Source of the DNA: Myxosarcina sp. GI1 | GTDB lineage: Bacteria > Cyanobacteriota > Cyanobacteriia > Cyanobacteriales > Xenococcaceae | Length of the DNA: 64,000 nt | Reading direction: 5' to 3' | NCBI RefSeq assembly: GCF_000756305.1 | Contig: NZ_JRFE01000022.1 | Coordinates: 202,414-266,413 of the forward strand | Translations under genes and position numbers: made by a program | Shown here: in pieces, positions 1-9,570 of the stretch | How the letters are laid out: each line of letters begins with the position of its first letter | Numbering within the stretch: position 1 is the first letter of the stretch | Notes under the pieces: generated by a model | Seen by the model: the letters and a program-made list of their open reading frames with translations, nothing else | What the model was told of the DNA's origin: nothing | Database searches by the model: none

Positions 1-48
1 CGAACGATATTTTTAAATGCGTCCATATATTTATTAGTTATTTATTAG

Positions 49-1068
49 TTAGGTAGAGCGAAAATTAAAACCAGACAGCTTAGAGCGCAAACCTTGTAGC
101 CAGTAAAGCCAAACGCTGTTTTGGATAAAGTCTTGAAGATAGTAGGGAGGATCGTAGTTGGGTTTGCGTTGAATGGTTTGTCTAATTTTCCAAAGAGAAA
201 ACCCCAATATCCAAAGTAAATCGGCGATCGCGGCATACCAGAAGCCATAGTTTTTAGTAAAATATCGCCTGCGCGAATCAAAGCAATATTTTGGTAGGCG
301 TTTGGGTGGTGAATCTGGTACATCTACTCCAGTACTTTGACCGCCAATGTGCATCACCAGACTTTGAGGCACGCACCAGCAAGTCCAGCCAGCCCGTTTG
401 ACTTGCAGACAGTAATCGGTTTCTTCGTAATAGAGAAAATATTCTTCGTCCATTAAGCCTACAGATTCGACCACCTGACGGCGAATCAGCATACTCGCTC
501 CTGGTAGCCAGTCGGTTTCGCAAATTTCATTATTGCTCGGTCGAGCTACAACCCATTTGCTTAAAAGTTTGGATACTATACCCAGGCGCAAACCAGAATC
601 TAACTCGCTTAACAAGCTGGGAAAACGTAGGATCGTTTGCCAAGGAGTGCCGTCGGCTAATTCAAAACCACTACCAGCAATACCAGCTTGAGGGTGACAT
701 TCCATAAAATCAACCAGAATTTTAATTGCCCCAAGACGAATTTCGGTATCGGGATTGAGTAGTAAAAAATACGTAGGTGGATTAGCAGACTGCATCGCTG
801 GACGCATAGCTAAATTATTACCATAAGCAAAGCCACCATTATGGGAAGATGGTAATAAATTTGCCCAGTCTTCCCAGCCTTCAGCAGCGATCGCCTGTTG
901 GATTTTAGCAACCGAACCGTCTTCGGAGTTGTTATCGACTACCGTAACAGTAATTCCTGGTACGGCACGAACTTCTGGTACTAAAGAGCGCAAACAGTTG
1001 ATTGTCAGGTCTGGTGTTCGGTAGTTAACGATGACTACCAGTACATCGGATTGAATGGTGTTGGACAT
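49..1068 (-). CDS. Glycosyltransferase family 2, WbbL/rhamnosyltransferase-like
   Basis: A 339-residue GT-A transferase, probably adding a sugar to a lipid-linked glycan on the cytoplasmic face of the membrane. Seen: an N-terminal VVIVNYRT strand (about residues 11-18), VDNNSEDG near 45, NPDTEI (the DxD-type nucleotide-sugar/metal site) near 105, and FLYYEETDYC near 212, a motif typical of WbbL-like rhamnosyltransferases. A hydrophobic stretch near 280-300 may associate with the membrane. It is the last gene of the leftward polysaccharide set, 124 bases after the peptide synthetase, and that gap is filled with heptamer repeats. Starts at an ATG. The sugar specificity is inferred from family resemblance only. 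Confidence 0.88.
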   Translation of the reverse strand: MSNTIQSDVLVVIVNYRTPDLTINCLRSLVPEVRAVPGITVTVVDNNSEDGSVAKIQQAIAAEGWEDWANLLPSSHNGGFAYGNNLAMRPAMQSANPPTYFLLLNPDTEIRLGAIKILVDFMECHPQAGIAGSGFELADGTPWQTILRFPSLLSELDSGLRLGIVSKLLSKWVVARPSNNEICETDWLPGASMLIRRQVVESVGLMDEEYFLYYEETDYCLQVKRAGWTCWCVPQSLVMHIGGQSTGVDVPDSPPKRLPKYCFDSRRRYFTKNYGFWYAAIADLLWILGFSLWKIRQTIQRKPNYDPPYYLQDFIQNSVWLYWLQGLRSKLSGFNFRST

Positions 1069-1073
1069 GATAA

Positions 1074-1115
1074 AAAGTTAAAAGTTAAAAGTTAAAAGTC
1101 AAAAATAAGAAGTAG
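1074..1115. repeat. Heptameric short tandem repeat (AAAAGTT type)
   Basis: About four period-7 units of AAAAGTT with drift, lying just upstream of the GT2 gene and downstream of the peptide synthetase. A related sequence (ACTACTTGCTACT) continues near 1180. It is one of several such heptamer tracts between genes in this window, and STRR repeats of this kind are known from cyanobacteria. Confidence 0.75.
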
Positions 1116-1192
1116 GAAATAGGAAGCAACAGGTGTATTATTTCAACTAAGCACTAATCACTGACTCCTAACTATCTCCTACTAACTACTTG

Positions 1193-4100
1193 CTACTCGT
1201 TGAGTATCGCATCGAGGTATGGTTGCAGTTTTTCTGCCATAACGCGCACGTGGGGTTCTTGGAGCATACTGGAGTGACCGCCAGGGATGTCATGGGCTGC
1301 GACTCCATTGGTAGCTTGTTTACCCCAACCGAGTAAGGGATCTTTGACTTCTAAGATTGCTGGCGTATCGTCTATGGCTGGATTGTCTAGCTCTAACTTT
1401 TCAGTAGCTCGCCATAAGGTTAATTGACCTTGATAAACTGAGGGCTGATAGTCAGATTCGGCATAGGCATAGATGCTTCTGAGGGGAATATTTTGACAGA
1501 AGCGAGGTATAGTAAGTTGGCGATCGAGACAGTATCTTAAAAGCTTAATCCGCAGATTATCGGTAAACTGTTCGCTCTTGCTACTAATTTCGTAAGTAAC
1601 TAGATTGAATACCTTTCTCGGTAAAACTTTCAAAATATTGGTAACAAATTTGAGTTTGTTAGTTTCTTGTTTGGAATCTATGAGTTTGAGGAAGTTTTGT
1701 TTGCGGACTTGGTTAACCGAACTAAAGTTATCTTGCTCTATTCCTTGCAGATTAATCGCATCGATAATTGCTACCAAAGGAACTTGCTCTCCTTCTGCCT
1801 GAAGTTGGCAGGCAATTTCAAAGGCTAAGACACCACCCGCACACAAGCCACCAATGGCATAAGGTCCTTGAGGCTGCACTTTGCGTATTTCTCTAACGTA
1901 ATGGGCGACGATCTCGGACAAACGAGTATGGAGAAATGGCGAACCAGCTTGGCTATAGGGTCTTAAACCGTAAACAGTTTGTTCTGGTTTGAGATGCTGT
2001 GCCAAATTTAAATAGAGAATTGTTTCTCCATCGGCATCATGAACTAAAAATAGCGGTGGAGTAGTACCTTCTTTGAGTTTGACTACAGAATCAAAAGAAG
2101 TAGTCTTTTGAGGGGTTTGCAGCATTAGTGCTAGCTGCTCGATGGTAGGAGCTTCAAATAGACTAGCTAGAGGTAATTTGCGATCGAACTGCCGCTCGAT
2201 TTCACCAAACAGCTTGACTGCTAATAGGGAATGTCCCCCTAATTCAAAGAAATTGTCTTGAATACCGATAGGATGGATACCCAAAGTATTAGACCAAATC
2301 TCTACTAGCTTTTGTTCGACATCATTGGTAGGTTTGGCTATTTCTGTATCGTCTCTAGAGATATCTGGAGCGGGTAAAGCACGGCGATCGAGTTTATTGT
2401 TGGGTGTCAGGGGCATAGACTTTAAAAACATAAAGCCACTAGGCACCATGTATTTGGGCAATCGCTCTTGCAGAAAAGCACGTACTTCTTTGGTTTGCAG
2501 TTTTTCCGAGCGACTCACTAAATAAGCAATTAGACGTTTGCCATAAGTTGAATCCTCGCTAACTATAATTGCTGCTTCACTAATATTAGGATGCTGTGTG
2601 AGTATGGCTTCTATTTCACCCAATTCGATACGAAAACCACGAATTTTGACTTGGTTATCGATGCGACCTAAATATTCAATTTCTCCATTAGGTAGATAGC
2701 GTGCTAAATCGCCAGTTTTATACATACGGGCGTTAGCTTCTTCACTAAAAGGATTGGGAATAAATTTGGCTGCGGTCAAGTCCGAACGGTTGAGATATCC
2801 TCTTGCCAAACTATCGCCACCAACATGTAGCTCTCCTGGTACTCCGATGGGAACTAGTTGTAAATGGCGATCGAGAATATATGTTTGCAGATGTCCCCAG
2901 GGACGACCGATAGGAACTTCACCTTTAAGAGAATTATCTGCTGGAATTGTATAGGACGTGGTAACAACGGTAGCTTCAGTAGGACCATAAGAGTTAACTA
3001 ACTCTAGGCGATTGCGCTTGCCAGATTCAATTACTTTTTTCTGCCAGCGTTTTACGGGTTCGGGCATTACTGCTTCGCCACCAATAATTACTAATCTTAG
3101 AGATTCTGGAAAAGAAATATCTTTAGCAGTTAATTCTGCCGCTAGCTGATGCCAGTAAGAGGTTGTGAAACCCAATACAGTTAAAGCTAAATTTTCACAG
3201 ATTGAGAAAAAGGTCTTCAAGTCTGTCAGCATCGCATCGGTGCGTAATACTATAGTTGCTCCCACACACAAACCAGGAAAGATTTGTTCTACCGCAGCAT
3301 CAAAATTAATTGAGGCAAACTGAAGTATGCGATCGCTAGAGGTGAAGCGATATCTTCTAATTGCCGATTGACTAAAGCAGCTTAGACCTTGATGGGTAAT
3401 CATTACACCTTTTGGTTTACCTGTCGAACCAGAGGTATAGATTACGTATGCCAGATTATCGGTCGTGATGTTGATAACCGTATTTTCGGTACTGTAGTTA
3501 CTAATCTGTTCCCAATCGGAGTCTAAATTGACGATTTGTGCTTGAGTTTCTGGTAGGTGAGCTTGCCATTTGGCTTGAGTTAACAATACGGCAATTTGGG
3601 AATCGGCAACCATGTAAGCCAAACGATCTTGCGGATAATTGGGATCGAGAGGTACATAAGCACCACCAGCTTTAAAAATACCTAACAAACCGATAATCAT
3701 TTCTAAAGATCTTTCCACACAGATCCCCACCAGTACTTCTGCGCCAACTCCTAAAGTTTGTAAATAATGCGCTAACTGATTAACTTTTTGGTTTAGTTGC
3801 CGATAGGTAAGCTGGCGACCGTCAAACTCAACCGCGATCGCATCGGGGGTACGTTCTACCTGTGCCTCAAATAACTGTCGAACATCTTTACTTTTGTCGG
3901 TTTTGTTAACCCAAAGTTGATTCCAATCGATTAGAGTTTGTTGTTCTGCTGGAGTTAGTAATGGTAAATAGGCAATTTGCGCTTTGGGATTAGTAACGAT
4001 GCCTTCTAACAAAGTCTGCCAATGGGCATTCATTCTGGCAATAGTGTCGCGATCGAACAAGTTGCTATTGTATTCAAAATACCCTGCAATTCCTGTAGGA

Positions 4101-7100
4101 GTTTCGATCGCATCTAAGGTTAGGTCGAACATCGAACTACCAGTGCCTTTTTCCTCAACTTCCCAGGTTAAACCCGACAGCGATTGCGCTGTCGGCAACT
4201 GTTTTTGTAAGGCAAACATGACTTGGAATATAGGGTTGTAGCTTAAATTCCGCTCTGGCTGTAGTTCCTCAACTAATTTTTCAAAGGGTAAATTGGCATG
4301 AGCATAAGCCCCCGATGTTGTCTCCAGAATACGACTCAATAATTCTCGGAAGCTTAAATCGTCTCCTAAATTAGTCCGTAACACTAAAGTATTGACAAAA
4401 AAGCCGATTAACTGCTCTGTATTAGCCGTATTGCGGTTGGCAAAGGGAGAACCAACGATAACATCGGACTGTCCTGTATAGCGATAGAGTAAGACTTTAA
4501 AGGCAGCCAAAAGAGTCATAAACAAAGTAACTCCTTCTTGACGACTTAAAGCATTAAGTGCCTGGGTGAGTTCTGGAGTTAGCTGAAAATAATGGCGATC
4601 GCCCAAATAAGTTTGTACCGCAGGTCTAGATCTATCTGTAGGCAATTCCATCAATGGCGCACTACCTTCAAGCTGCTTGCGCCAATAGTCAAGCTGTTTG
4701 GTATATTCTTCGCTTTGCAACCATTGCTGCTGCCAATGAGCATAATCGACATACTGAACGGTCAAGTCTTCAAGATTAACAGCCGAATTATTAATCAGCG
4801 CATCATAATAACCTGCTAACTCGTCGAATAAAATTTTAATCGACCAGCCGTCAAAGACAATGTGGTGACAGGTAACTACCAGCCAGTATTCATCCGATTC
4901 TAAAGATAATAATATAGCTCTTAGCAATGGTTCCTTAGCCAGATCGAATGGCTGTTTGGCTTCTCTGGTTGCCCACGCTTCTGCCTCGGAAGTGTCAGAA
5001 AGCTCGAAAACTGCTAATTTTATTGCTAGCTCTGTGGCAATTACCTTTTGTGGTTGTCCGTTTACCTCTGGATAAGCAGTGCGGAAAATTTCGTGTCTTT
5101 GCACGATGCGATTGAGACTTTGTTCTAAAACCTCTATATTTACTGCACCTTTGAGTTTGAAAACCAGAGGAATGTTATAAACAGCAGTTTGCGGATTTAA
5201 CTTCTCAAAAAACCAGAGACTGCGTTCGGAAGAGGAAAGGGATAATTCTTTGTTGCGCTCTATAGGTTGGATTGTTACTTTTTGTTCCGATGTAGCTTGA
5301 AGCTCGATAGTTTGAGCCAACTTAGCAATGGTAGGAGCATTAAAAATAGCATCGAGAGCTAAATCGATACCCAACTGCGATCGCATCTGTGCAATAACCT
5401 GCATTGCCAAAATAGAATTACCGCCAAGCTCGAAGAAATTATCTTCAACGCCGACTTTTTCTAGATTCAAAACGCTCTTCCAAATGTCTGCAAGGGACTG
5501 TTCGCGAACTGTACTAGGAGCTTGATAGGATTTTTCCATCGCCTGTCTGATGTCTGGCGCGGGTAAAGCGCGGCGATCTACTTTTCCGTTGGGGGTAAGG
5601 GGTATGGCATCTAGAGTAATAAAGATTGAAGGTACCATGTATTCTGGTAGCTTGGCCAAAAGATGTTCTCGCAGGCGATCGCTACTCAAGGTTTCGCTAC
5701 TAGCTAAATATGCCACCAGGCGTTTGTTACCAGTCAAGTCATCACTTGCCAATACTACCGACTGTTGAACTTGCGGATGTGCGTCTAAGACTGCTTCGAT
5801 TTCTCCCAGTTCGATCCGAAAGCCTCTCAGCTTAACCTGATGGTCTATACGTCCTAAAAATTCAATATTACCATCGCTGCGGTAGCGTGCCAAGTCACCC
5901 GTTTTATAAAGGCGTGGCGATGGTGTATTAGCTAAGGGGTTAATAATAAATTTTTCTTGAGTCAGTTCGGGACGGTTGAGATAGCCACGCGCTAGATTGT
6001 CTCCACCGAGATATAATTCGCCTAAAACGCCGATAGGAACTGGCTCAAAGTGTTCGTCTAAAATATAAGTCTGAGTATTGGCAATGGGACGACCGATAGG
6101 CACGATATTAGAATCGTTTTGTGGTTGACACTGCCAGTAGGTAACGTCGATCGCCGCTTCTGTAGGACCATAAAGATTGTGCAGTTCGCAGTTAAGTTGC
6201 GAGAAAAAGCGTTGAGTAAGTTCGTAGGGTAAAGCTTCGCCACTACAAAAAACGCGCTTTAGAGAACTACAGCGTTCTAAGTTTGGTTCTTGTAAGAAAA
6301 CTTGCAGCATTGAAGGGACAAAGTGCATAGTAGTAATCTGCTGCTGTGCGATTAAATTCGCTAGATAATTACTGTCTTTGTGTCCTTCAGGTCTGGCAAC
6401 TACAATAGTCGCTCCTGTCATTAGCGTCCAGAAAAATTCCCATACCGAGACATCAAAACTAAAGGGAGTTTTCTGCACTACGCGATCGCTACTATTTAAT
6501 TGATACTCTGCCTGCATCCAGCGCAAACGGTTGTGGATACCAAAATGAGTATTCATCACTCCTTTGGGTTTGCCAGTCGAACCCGAGGTGTAAATGACGT
6601 AGGCGAGATTGTTGGCATCTATATCTATATCGAGATTTTCTGGGCTATATGCCTCGATTTCAGCGCGATCGCTATCTAAGCAAATTACCTTGGCATTGTG
6701 GCTGGGTAAAGCTGCTACTAGAGATTTTTGGCTTAACAATACCTCAACCCCAGAGTCATTTAGCATATAGCTCAAGCGTTCTTCGGGTAAGTTAGGATCG
6801 CAAGGTACATAAGCACCACCAGCTTTGATAATGCCTAACAAACCTACTACCATTTCTACCGAACGTTCGATACAAATGCCTACTAGCACTTCTGGTTTTA
6901 CTCCCAGACTTTGTAGATAGTGTGCTAGCTGGTTGGCTCTGCGGTTTAATTCTCCGTAGCTTACTTCTTGTTCTTCAAATACGACTGCTACTGCTGAGGG
7001 GTTTTCTTTTACTCGTTCTTCAAATAGTTGATGGATTAATTTATCGCTGGGATATGCGACTTGAGTTTGATTCCAGTTTTGTAGTAACTGCTCTTGTTCT

Positions 7101-7801
7101 GCTGGCAATAATAAAGGCAACCGAGAAATTGCTCGATCTGGAGTAGCTAAAATTTGCTCGACTAAAGTTTGCCAATGTCTAGCCATGCGTTCGATAGTAG
7201 AGCGATCGAATAAATCGCTATTGTATTTAAAATTGACCGATAAAATTTTGCTGTGGGCTATTTCTAGACATAGATCGAATTCGTTACTTTTTAACTCGAT
7301 CGCACTTTCTTCTCGAACATCAAACCATACTCTAAAATAACTCCAGTCTTGTACCGACAACAATTTATCTTTTAGTAGTTCAAAGTCATATTCTCTATGA
7401 GTGAAAGCTTCTAATACTGTTTGGCGTACTGTAGCTAAATAGTCAGTAAAACTCAAATCTTTTGCCAAACTAGAGCGTAAAATAACTGGAGTCGCGTTAT
7501 TCTCAGTTTTAGCTAGATTAGGAGCAAACACCACCATGTCTTCCTGGTTGGTGTAGCGATAGAGAAAGATTTTAAAAGCCGCTAACAAAACTGTTTCTAA
7601 CGGTGTTTCTTGTCGAACTGATAACTGCTCTAGCTGCTCTACTAGTTCGGTTTTGAGTTTAAATGAATAGGAAGCATAACTGCTGTTAACTGTAGGTGTG
7701 CGTAGGCGATCGCTTGGCAATTCGATCGCAGGTAGAGTACCAGATAGTTTTTGTTGCCAATATTGCCAATTTTTTTGAGTTGTACTAGAAATACTTTGCA
7801 T
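1193..7801 (-). CDS. Two-module nonribosomal peptide synthetase (half-C)-A-PCP-C-A-PCP-TE
   Basis: A 2202-residue synthetase. Residues 1 to about 240 are only the C-terminal lobe of a condensation domain, with no HHxxxDG. The first adenylation domain (about 255-750) has YTSGSTGKPKG near 404 and FDVSVWEF around D450; its pocket reads approximately D-V-W-H-F-S-L-I-D-K, close to the classical serine code. The carrier serine is S796 (ELGGNSIL). A complete condensation domain follows, with HH at 979-980 and D984. The second adenylation domain (about 1310-1800) has D1501 and a pocket read as D-A-E-G-I-G-S-V-V-K, which I cannot assign confidently. The second carrier serine is S1858. A thioesterase follows whose nucleophile elbow is GLCAGG with Cys1987. 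The gene lies inside a polysaccharide gene set, 218 bases after the polymerase. No MbtH or phosphopantetheinyl transferase gene is in the window. The product is unknown; a Ser-X dipeptide or an amino-acid decoration is inference. Confidence 0.93.
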   Translation of the reverse strand: MQSISSTTQKNWQYWQQKLSGTLPAIELPSDRLRTPTVNSSYASYSFKLKTELVEQLEQLSVRQETPLETVLLAAFKIFLYRYTNQEDMVVFAPNLAKTENNATPVILRSSLAKDLSFTDYLATVRQTVLEAFTHREYDFELLKDKLLSVQDWSYFRVWFDVREESAIELKSNEFDLCLEIAHSKILSVNFKYNSDLFDRSTIERMARHWQTLVEQILATPDRAISRLPLLLPAEQEQLLQNWNQTQVAYPSDKLIHQLFEERVKENPSAVAVVFEEQEVSYGELNRRANQLAHYLQSLGVKPEVLVGICIERSVEMVVGLLGIIKAGGAYVPCDPNLPEERLSYMLNDSGVEVLLSQKSLVAALPSHNAKVICLDSDRAEIEAYSPENLDIDIDANNLAYVIYTSGSTGKPKGVMNTHFGIHNRLRWMQAEYQLNSSDRVVQKTPFSFDVSVWEFFWTLMTGATIVVARPEGHKDSNYLANLIAQQQITTMHFVPSMLQVFLQEPNLERCSSLKRVFCSGEALPYELTQRFFSQLNCELHNLYGPTEAAIDVTYWQCQPQNDSNIVPIGRPIANTQTYILDEHFEPVPIGVLGELYLGGDNLARGYLNRPELTQEKFIINPLANTPSPRLYKTGDLARYRSDGNIEFLGRIDHQVKLRGFRIELGEIEAVLDAHPQVQQSVVLASDDLTGNKRLVAYLASSETLSSDRLREHLLAKLPEYMVPSIFITLDAIPLTPNGKVDRRALPAPDIRQAMEKSYQAPSTVREQSLADIWKSVLNLEKVGVEDNFFELGGNSILAMQVIAQMRSQLGIDLALDAIFNAPTIAKLAQTIELQATSEQKVTIQPIERNKELSLSSSERSLWFFEKLNPQTAVYNIPLVFKLKGAVNIEVLEQSLNRIVQRHEIFRTAYPEVNGQPQKVIATELAIKLAVFELSDTSEAEAWATREAKQPFDLAKEPLLRAILLSLESDEYWLVVTCHHIVFDGWSIKILFDELAGYYDALINNSAVNLEDLTVQYVDYAHWQQQWLQSEEYTKQLDYWRKQLEGSAPLMELPTDRSRPAVQTYLGDRHYFQLTPELTQALNALSRQEGVTLFMTLLAAFKVLLYRYTGQSDVIVGSPFANRNTANTEQLIGFFVNTLVLRTNLGDDLSFRELLSRILETTSGAYAHANLPFEKLVEELQPERNLSYNPIFQVMFALQKQLPTAQSLSGLTWEVEEKGTGSSMFDLTLDAIETPTGIAGYFEYNSNLFDRDTIARMNAHWQTLLEGIVTNPKAQIAYLPLLTPAEQQTLIDWNQLWVNKTDKSKDVRQLFEAQVERTPDAIAVEFDGRQLTYRQLNQKVNQLAHYLQTLGVGAEVLVGICVERSLEMIIGLLGIFKAGGAYVPLDPNYPQDRLAYMVADSQIAVLLTQAKWQAHLPETQAQIVNLDSDWEQISNYSTENTVINITTDNLAYVIYTSGSTGKPKGVMITHQGLSCFSQSAIRRYRFTSSDRILQFASINFDAAVEQIFPGLCVGATIVLRTDAMLTDLKTFFSICENLALTVLGFTTSYWHQLAAELTAKDISFPESLRLVIIGGEAVMPEPVKRWQKKVIESGKRNRLELVNSYGPTEATVVTTSYTIPADNSLKGEVPIGRPWGHLQTYILDRHLQLVPIGVPGELHVGGDSLARGYLNRSDLTAAKFIPNPFSEEANARMYKTGDLARYLPNGEIEYLGRIDNQVKIRGFRIELGEIEAILTQHPNISEAAIIVSEDSTYGKRLIAYLVSRSEKLQTKEVRAFLQERLPKYMVPSGFMFLKSMPLTPNNKLDRRALPAPDISRDDTEIAKPTNDVEQKLVEIWSNTLGIHPIGIQDNFFELGGHSLLAVKLFGEIERQFDRKLPLASLFEAPTIEQLALMLQTPQKTTSFDSVVKLKEGTTPPLFLVHDADGETILYLNLAQHLKPEQTVYGLRPYSQAGSPFLHTRLSEIVAHYVREIRKVQPQGPYAIGGLCAGGVLAFEIACQLQAEGEQVPLVAIIDAINLQGIEQDNFSSVNQVRKQNFLKLIDSKQETNKLKFVTNILKVLPRKVFNLVTYEISSKSEQFTDNLRIKLLRYCLDRQLTIPRFCQNIPLRSIYAYAESDYQPSVYQGQLTLWRATEKLELDNPAIDDTPAILEVKDPLLGWGKQATNGVAAHDIPGGHSSMLQEPHVRVMAEKLQPYLDAILNE

Positions 7802-7814
7802 CTGCTCGCTGATT

Positions 7815-7848
7815 ATATTTTTGTAATTAAAATATTTTTGTAATTAAA
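7815..7848. repeat. Two-copy direct repeat upstream of the NRPS
   Basis: Two tandem copies of ATATTTTTGTAATTAAA sit 14 bases upstream of the synthetase start. The whole 7802-8019 gap is very AT-rich and holds no gene. A regulatory role is possible but unproven. Confidence 0.6.
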
Positions 7849-8019
7849 AACTAATAAAAAAAAATGCTTATTTACTTGCAAGTTAATAGAGTTTGCTGTT
7901 AATATTTTTAAGTCCTAATATCAATAAAAATAGTTTGCTGATTTTTTATCTGAATAGAGTTTTTTGTTATTTCAATTTTGTCATTCTTTTTTTTAAACTA
8001 AGTAGTTTCACCCAAATAT

Positions 8020-9417
8020 TTACTGAATCTTCAATTTTTGCTGATGTACGAGCTGTTCGGATTTAGAATAGTTTAAAGCTCGTTTTACTTGAGATTTATA
8101 GCTTTGACTAATAGCCGCACCTGCTACACCACCACAGGCGAAGATAAAGATAGGATTAAGCATGGCGTTGAACAAACTATCTACCATATACAAAATCGTG
8201 ATTGTCAATATGGCAGCAGCAGGAGCAACTTTAGGATTAAACCAATGAACCGCAGGGTAGCGTCTGATAAAGGCGATCGCAGGTAAGAAAAAACTCAAAA
8301 ATACACTTACTACACCTACTAATCCATTTCGTCCAAAGGCAATAATCCACAAACTATCAGTAATAGAAATATCAACTTTTTTGTTTTCCCAGTTATATTC
8401 ATATATTCGACTTCTACCCCAACCGCCCCAGCCAAAAACTAGTTTTTCCCTAGCTTTATCTGTCAGCATTTCTTCATTATTAAATCTAAATTCTATAGAT
8501 TCGATACGCTCTTCGGGAACTATTCCTGACAATGAATGAACTATTTGATCGGAAACATAAGTTTCAGTCAAACTATTTTGGGCTAAGTAAATAGTAATAA
8601 AGGCAATAAAAAATAAGATCGTAACCGAAGTACGAAATTGCCAGGCAACTAACATTACCAAGATGCCTGAAAATAGTAAAAAATATGCTCCAGTGGATTT
8701 AACTAAAATAAAAGTAATTAACAGTGCGGATACCAACCAGGAAATAGGAAATCTCCCAACTTGTCGAACAACATTACACTTCCAGAACCAGATACCGATA
8801 AAAGTAGCTGCCATCATCCACATGCCCACTTCCAGTCCGTGCTGCATAAATACCGATGGACGATACCCATCGTAACGAATTGTTTGAGCGAAAGAAAAAG
8901 GACTAAAACCATAAACTAGACGATGCAGTTGGGGACTCATCCTGATTTCATACAAACACAAAGGAACATAAACTAATCCACCTAAAAAAATGCCTGTTGC
9001 TAACTGCCTAAGTCCAGCCAAACTATTAATATATATGCGACCTAGAAAATAGGGAACGCCCCAGGTTACAGTTTGCATCAAAACCTCTGAAAAGCCATCG
9101 TAAAGTCCCAAGCCGTTAGTTACAGATGACGCAAGAGGACAGCAGCACCATACCAACATGGGCAAGTCAACCCAGCTAAATTTAAAGCTACGCAAACGAT
9201 TGACATCATAAATAACTGTAGCGATTAAAATGCCATAGCAAGTGGCAGACATTTTGGTATAGTCGGGCAGTCCTGGTAGGGGAAATTCTTTTTGAGGCAA
9301 AAATAACCATGCCAGGATAAAGCCGATAATAACCGCTTGACGGGCTGGAAAACGGGTAAAGAAATAACAAATAAGCGGTATCCAGCCGAACATTACCAGG
9401 TAAACGAGAAAAGACAT
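8020..9417 (-). CDS. O-antigen polymerase/ligase-like membrane protein (Wzy candidate)
   Basis: A polytopic protein of 465 residues with about ten or more hydrophobic segments and a loop between later segments carrying FGWGGWGRSRIY, the kind of arrangement found in Wzy polymerases and O-antigen ligases. The open frame runs upstream to 9516, but those 33 extra codons are translated heptamer repeat (a Leu/Tyr/Phe-rich string), so I start at the ATG at 9417 (MSFLVYLVM). It sits between a GT4 gene and the peptide synthetase on the same strand, which supports polymerisation of the repeat unit at the periplasmic face. Sequence families of this kind are weakly conserved, so polymerase versus ligase is unresolved. 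Confidence 0.78.
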   Translation of the reverse strand: MSFLVYLVMFGWIPLICYFFTRFPARQAVIIGFILAWLFLPQKEFPLPGLPDYTKMSATCYGILIATVIYDVNRLRSFKFSWVDLPMLVWCCCPLASSVTNGLGLYDGFSEVLMQTVTWGVPYFLGRIYINSLAGLRQLATGIFLGGLVYVPLCLYEIRMSPQLHRLVYGFSPFSFAQTIRYDGYRPSVFMQHGLEVGMWMMAATFIGIWFWKCNVVRQVGRFPISWLVSALLITFILVKSTGAYFLLFSGILVMLVAWQFRTSVTILFFIAFITIYLAQNSLTETYVSDQIVHSLSGIVPEERIESIEFRFNNEEMLTDKAREKLVFGWGGWGRSRIYEYNWENKKVDISITDSLWIIAFGRNGLVGVVSVFLSFFLPAIAFIRRYPAVHWFNPKVAPAAAILTITILYMVDSLFNAMLNPIFIFACGGVAGAAISQSYKSQVKRALNYSKSEQLVHQQKLKIQ

Positions 9418-9427
9418 AAGACTTATA

Positions 9428-9562
<135 letters not shown>

Positions 9563-9570
<8 letters not shown>

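Noticed and set aside
3984-4241. Plus-strand frames within the NRPS gene
   Set aside because: All lie antisense to conserved NRPS domains and show no independent start or family.
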